Of a stretch of 64,000 nucleotides of DNA, positions 58,883-64,000 are shown in pieces. Each line of letters opens with the position of its first letter. Position 1 is the stretch's first letter. Under the pieces are notes generated by a model. That model was not told the origin of the DNA and ran no database searches. It was given only the letters and a program-made list of their open reading frames with translations. Both the position numbers and the translations under genes were made by a program. Source of the DNA: Siphonodentalium dalli (taxonomy: Eukaryota; Mollusca; Scaphopoda; Gadilida; Siphonodentaliidae); assembly GCA_032622095.1 (NCBI GenBank), contig CP136061.1, forward strand, positions 17,486,991 to 17,550,990. The letters run 5' to 3'.

Positions 58883-61054
58883 GGGTATCCTAAACGTGAC
58901 AAAGATGGCCGAATGAGTTTTTATACCCCTCTCTCCGATAAATGACAGCCATTGCAAGACTATGTTTCCAATTTACATGAAATTTCAGAAGGATATAGGA
59001 TTATGATTGAACAATATTTTGGCATCAAATCCATATTTTTAAAAGATATATTTGACTGAGAAAATTAACTGGAAAGTGAGCGAAAATATGCCATTCACCA
59101 GAAGTCAAAACTAATAAACAGTTATAATTATTGTGGCATCTTATACATTAGGATTCCATGATGAGGAGAGGGACCGTCATTTTATAAAATAACTCACTAT
59201 TTTAGCTACAAATCCACTGAGTTGAAGGCCCCCTCCATCAGTTGAACACAAATATGTGGCCATTTGGTTTTTGGGACTATTTTATGGTATGGGAAGCCAA
59301 GTTGGCAATGATGTGAGCTGGATCATAAGGATGTATAAGGCTGTCTATTTTGCCCCTATTTCAACAATACCTCATGCACAATTGATACTGTATAACTGTG
59401 GTGATTTTGGATAAAAATAGCAGCGAGTACACGTGGCCGAAGTAAACAGACACAATCAACCAATGACTTGCCGAGGATCGGTCACGTGGGGAAATATTCC
59501 GGAATAGCGCACAGACGATCGCTGCGAGACTGCGTTCATTCCAACCTGAGCAGCGGTCGACTACGTATCTAATTTATATTCCTATTCCAACTGATGTTTA
59601 ATATTGCCGTATTTATGATGTGTTGTCATCTCTTCAAATAGTTCATATTGGTGAGTTTATATCATAACTTCTTATTGTAGCATGCATTATATTACCCCAT
59701 CTTTCAAATTACTACAAAACATATTTAAACAAAAAAATACACTGTATTAAAGCTATATTTTCAACATTCCCTACGGAAATCAGATGCATCATATTTTGTG
59801 ATACTGGTGCATTGTGACACAAATGGCCTGGCGTGCATTCATACTTCAGAGATTTTCTAACAGACATTACCCCAGACAGTTGAAAAACAACATTAAGAAG
59901 CTAGCATATATTGTGATTTGATATAATTATAGTTTAAGTACCCCTAATATTGTTTTAAAAAATATTTTTGAACTGATTTAGTCGGCCATTAAAACGAAAC
60001 CAAAACGAGATTTCGACATGTTTTTGTTTTTCTGAGAAAGTTGATCAAACAATACAACAGCCCTAAAAATTAACTTGGATGACTGATTGCCCAGTTATCT
60101 ATACCTGCATGAATTACATATGGTGTTGATTATATCCGCTGTGTATGATGCGTGTAACCTTGTTTTGATTGCTTTTAATAAGAATAGTTTGCATCTGCAA
60201 AAAGGGAAACGCGTGCAACACTAAAAATAGATTTGGGAAAGACCGGGAATCCGTACCCTCTAACAAAATAATACTTGATAGATATACACATTATTTAATA
60301 AATTCTGTTTATATATGAATACCGTGTTTTTGGTTGTCAATCTAACGCATATTCCGGTGTTTTTTCATGTTTAAAAACTAAAATTATTTAAAGAGTGAAT
60401 TATTTCATACTTGTGAGAAATTTCGTTCGGAGTGTATTCCAAGTTTTTAGTCACGTGATGTTTACAATCCATTTTGTCAAAGTTTGCCTTCAAATATCTT
60501 TTTTCTAGTAAATTGTCATTTAAATCAGCGATGTTCTAAGGTTAGTTTTGGTCATAAAGTACTTAAATATGCTAATTAGTGGTGACTATATATTCTCAGA
60601 TTTTAGTATCTGTTAACCACAAATTGAAGTTCCCTAATTTTCGAGTGTTGTTGTGGATTTCGCATATCGAGCGGATACGACCACATTTTACACGGTGAAT
60701 TTCTGACACAAGAAACATTATAATGAAAAAGCAAGGTCCCTCTCAATATATTGGAATATCAAAGCATCTATCGGTAAACTATTATAGTAAAAACATGCAG
60801 TAATTTTACAGATATTAGTACTGTAAGAAAGTGTAAAATTGAAATCAACAATTGTTTCATAATTTTTTTTATATAGATTCCTGTAAGATGGGACAACATT
60901 TTACATTTCAAAATGATCTATGTTTTATAATTATAATATTGTATTGGTTCATTTTTTGCCATTTTGTAAACCTTATAGTGAATTTGAGCTCGTTATTTGA
61001 TAAATTTTCGGCCATATTGGAAGAAATTTCAACTCTGTCACGTTTAGGATACCC
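58883..61054. mobile_element. 2.17-kb TTAA-flanked TIR element
   Basis: TTAA at 58879-58882 and 61055-61058. Perfect 18-bp inverted ends gggtatcctaaacgtgac / gtcacgtttaggataccc, with a subterminal gatggccgaat / ttcggccat pair. No open frame long enough for a transposase, so it is non-autonomous or eroded. TTAA target use suggests a piggyBac-like mobiliser, by inference. Confidence 0.85.
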
Positions 61055-61058
61055 TTAA

Positions 61059-61870
61059 GTCAAATTTAGTGGAAATTGTCAATGATTAAGCCGGTGTTCG
61101 CAGAATTGAAACGTGTCCGGTTATCAACGGAACCGAAATCAGACCGTCTTAACAACTGTCCACAATAGAAACGGTAACAATTTCCCAAAAAGCAACTATT
61201 ACGATTAAAAAACGTAATCCGAATCCCAAAATGGTGGAGCTCTAGAAAAAATGAAACACGCTAAAGCGTGTAACCCCGGATTGTCTTATTATGAAATCCC
61301 CCCGTCGACTTTTCGAGGCACCTCTTCTAGAAGAAGGGTAAATAATATAGTTCACGCCGCGCACAAAATTGACAAATTAATAATAAAGTGAATTGTCACA
61401 GTCACGTACCCGATCGTCCTTAATGTAATTCGAATAGATTGCTAAAAGACACCCGACATGAGAATAACGTAATTACGTTCTTAGGATTAGACGGACCGAA
61501 TGAATGCTGGATCATTGTATTGATTGATTGATTGATTGATTCGGGTTTTATGTCGCTTTAGCCACTAAGGCCATATCATGACATTGCCAGTTTTAATGGT
61601 GGAGGAAATCCGCACACTTACGGCTAATCTAACAGTGATTTCAATGGCTGATAAACTTGTCGACCATGTGCGGCAAACCACCGGCCATCGGCAAGTAACG
61701 GATCATTGTATTGAATACAAGCAATTAATACTACACATTAAATATCAGCAGAGTCAGATTCAGTCATATTGTATGGAGTCATATAATATGGTCGCCGATA
61801 AATATACTATTGAATTTTTACGTCATAACTTAGATTCACGAAAATATTTAATTTAGACAATTTTCATGGG
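61059..61870. other. Unassigned stretch with a (GATT)n run
   Basis: A gattgattgattgatt run at 61520-61543 is followed by gggttttatgtcgctttagc, which looks like the end of a dispersed element. An open frame at 61578-61856 has no domain. Confidence 0.35.
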
Positions 61871-61879
61871 CATATAAAA

Positions 61880-61985
61880 TAACGGTGTGGGGCCGTCAAA
61901 CTGATGGAACGGTGTGGGCCGTCGATTATGATGGTGGGGCCGTCGATTATGACGGTGAGACACCGTCGAACCGACGGTGATTTTT
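61880..61985. repeat. Short GC-richer repeats (ggccgtcgattatgatggtg)
   Basis: About four diverged copies of a unit of roughly 22-27 bp built on ggccgtcgattatga and acggtgtgggg. Confidence 0.75.
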
Positions 61986-61989
61986 AACA

Positions 61990-62617
61990 GTGTAAGGTGT
62001 AACGTTCCTATTTGACCTTTTTATATCAATAATGAATACCGTGAAACAAATATATAAACCTTATGAACAGTTGGTATGTACTGTAGACAATTGCGCACAC
62101 GGTGTACCTACGTCACAAATACGTTTCTGTTCTAAGCTCTAAATATCAAATAACCACACTTTAGTGTTTATCGATCGACAATTTACTTTCGGCTGTACAT
62201 TCCTCCGACTTCACAGGAATACCCTTATGGCGCGTAACAGTCTGTGATAGTTGTCAATTTTTGTTGGTACTAATAGAACGTGTTAGTTTCACATTTGAGC
62301 GTTCTCGAAATTAACACGTCTACCTGCGTCTTTATGCTCATTCAAAACGAAACCGAACATTTCGTCGCATGGCTACTCTACTTAGAAATTGCTTTAGGCC
62401 TACTCCTCCTTCCGTGAACGGATTCTCACCATGCGACCAGAAAACTAACCGGACAATAGCTCCGCAAATGATGGGTGTATCAATTGATACAAAATGTGAA
62501 CGTTTATTTTCTAAAAATCGAGGATTCCATCATAAAATTATCACTTAGAGCTGGATTAATGAATATAAGCGCGTACTATTAAGAAGGTTCGTGTGTACTC
62601 CTTTGTCAGATAACAAA
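61990..62617. other. Unassigned stretch
   Basis: No gene or repeat recognised. Confidence 0.35.
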
Positions 62618-62769
62618 ACAGTTGTCACCCTTGTTTTCGTGAGACACGGGGATTTGTCGACGCTCTCGACCTGGAATGTCACCCTCGGCATGGCGGCCCT
62701 CGGGTGACATTTCAGGTCTCGAGCAGGCGACAAATCCCCGTGTCTCACCCAATCGCGGTCGACAACTGT
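62618..62769. repeat. 152-bp near-perfect hairpin
   Basis: Outer arms acagttgtc / gacaactgt, then gtgagacacggggatttgtc / gacaaatccccgtgtctcac and tcgacctggaatgtcaccc / gggtgacatttcaggtctcga. GC-rich loop. Same build as 16276-16395 and 20442-20565. Confidence 0.95.
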
Positions 62770-62919
62770 ATATTGTTGCTGTGGTATACCTATATATTCA
62801 TGCACCATAATCTGGATTCAATAATTATCAAAGATGTCCGAAAATATTTCTTTTATCAGACTACATTGTTTCCACCGAATCGGTTCAACAGTTCAAGGAG
62901 CTATTCGACAACAACTGTT

Positions 62920-64000
62920 AGAGGCTCTTATGTCCATTGTTTGGCCCCCGTGTGCATTTTGTGAAGAAATATAGCGACCATGCTAATCATGTTGCTTGAT
63001 ATCTCAGGCACCAGAAAACAAATGTTAGACACCTGGGGGTCGCGACTGGTGGATATATGACGTCATCAAGATGGCCGCCATCCATAATTTCAGAGTTGGC
63101 ACTCAGTCAGTTTGATTAATAGCTAGTAGTGAATTTATGATAGGAAATATAATATTTCTCTACTTTTGTGATAGTGTTACAACAGGCTTGACTTTGACAT
63201 AACAATTGACCACATTACATCAAGATGGCCGCCGAAATTCGGAAAAATGATGAATTTTCACACTTGTCATTTAAAACATTCATGCTTGTGTGAAATCGGT
63301 GGCTATTAGCAACTTAATTTTAAATAAATTTGAATACCTAACCATTTGAACATGCTAATATGTCATACCTTGGATCTTGTTAGTACCAAATATCGTTAAA
63401 ATGTGAATTCATAAATATGTTTTGAAATTTTACCAAAAATAGATTTTGTGACTCGAGCAAAGTGTTAGCCAGAACATAGCTGAATTTGATGAAATAAAAT
63501 GTGCAACAATTTTAAATATATAGATTGCCATATAACTACAACCAAAAGGTGGATATATATTCAAGATGGCGGCCAAAATGGTTGCCAAACTAGATAAATC
63601 ACTAAAATATGTCAAATTTTCTTTGATGTCCCTCCTAATGTGCGATTTAGTAAATATAGATGAATATATCTGATCCACGTTGGCGAAAGAAGATGGAGTT
63701 ATGAAACAGTATAAATATTTTGCGAACAATGGATGTTTATACCCAAGAATTCAAGAGAATTAAACCACGAAAATGAGATAACATCATAAAAATGGCAACA
63801 ATGAACAATTTCAGAGTTGGCATTGAGTCTGGGAGGAAAATTTAGATAGTAAAATGATTATGCTTCGTCAACAATGATGCTGCCATTGCATCACACTTCC
63901 TCTTGACGGTACAATTTGGACCTCAAAATCCAAGATGGCTCCCAAAACGGCGACCGAAATTATAATTGATGATTTTTCACACTCGCCTCTTAAATTATTC
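62920..64000. mobile_element. Third copy of the inverted-arm repeat (runs off the window)
   Basis: Starts gttagaggctcttatgtcc and matches the left arm at 24596 in the same orientation (caccagaaaacaaatgttag, gtcgcgactgg, gtcatcaagatggccgcc), continuing into the next unit (ccaagatggctcccaaaacg at 63932) that matches the right arm near 29000. Only one arm lies in the window. Confidence 0.85.

Overview
This window looks like animal nuclear DNA, very probably from a lophotrochozoan and most likely a mollusc. It is AT-rich, intron-bearing and full of mobile DNA. Extracellular-domain exons (EGF-like, C-type-lectin-like) with phase-1 splice junctions point to a metazoan. The mollusc placement is an inference. 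It rests on short words I associate with molluscan repeats, such as aaagggagataact near 48984, a tRNA-derived SINE whose 3' part contains a gtgtgcacgttaaagaac-type block, and repeat tails with ggcaatagctcaaac (39620, 40870). No bacterial-type operon, CRISPR array, rRNA or intact tRNA gene is visible.

The only reasonably supported host gene is at the left end on the + strand: an EGF-repeat exon (755-1174), then two exons that together make a C-type-lectin-like domain (2900-3103 and 7411-7619). All three share phase-1 junctions, so they splice in frame. Its introns hold minisatellites (31-bp periods in three unrelated arrays, plus a 51-bp array that supplies a splice acceptor) and a foldback element. 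Other candidate host exons are weak: two signal-peptide exons with phase-1 donors (19825-19909, 33205-33301) and an open exon near 17787-18012.

From about 9 kb onward the window is mostly repeats. 11.6-14.9 kb holds a degraded APE-type non-LTR retrotransposon on the - strand; its ORF begins with a hydrophobic stretch followed by a 2A-like motif. 15-21 kb holds foldback elements, near-perfect hairpins and an eroded repeat of about 140 bp. 24.6-30.0 kb is a 5.4-kb element with inverted arms of about 1.4 kb; another copy enters the right edge of the window at 62.9 kb. 31.6-33.05 kb is a GC-rich terminal-inverted-repeat (TIR) element with a 5-bp target duplication. 37.5-40.5 kb is a satellite of about 160-bp units with A-A-B higher-order order.

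41.2-47.9 kb is a nest of insertions that can be read precisely because intact reference copies lie close by: a SINE split by a 2.6-kb long-inverted-repeat element and a 0.7-kb TIR element, and another TIR element split by a TTAA-flanked 1.15-kb insert. 51.0-58.5 kb is a cluster of three non-LTR fragments in alternating orientation: a two-ORF element with an RRM-like ORF1, an inserted RT 3' fragment, and an RT fragment whose last codons have expanded into a perfect 21 x 44-bp minisatellite. 58.9-61.05 kb is a second TTAA-flanked element.

Most short open frames in the window lie inside these repeats and are not genes. The main biology readable here is transposon nesting, satellite birth, and the wear this causes on one secreted-protein gene.
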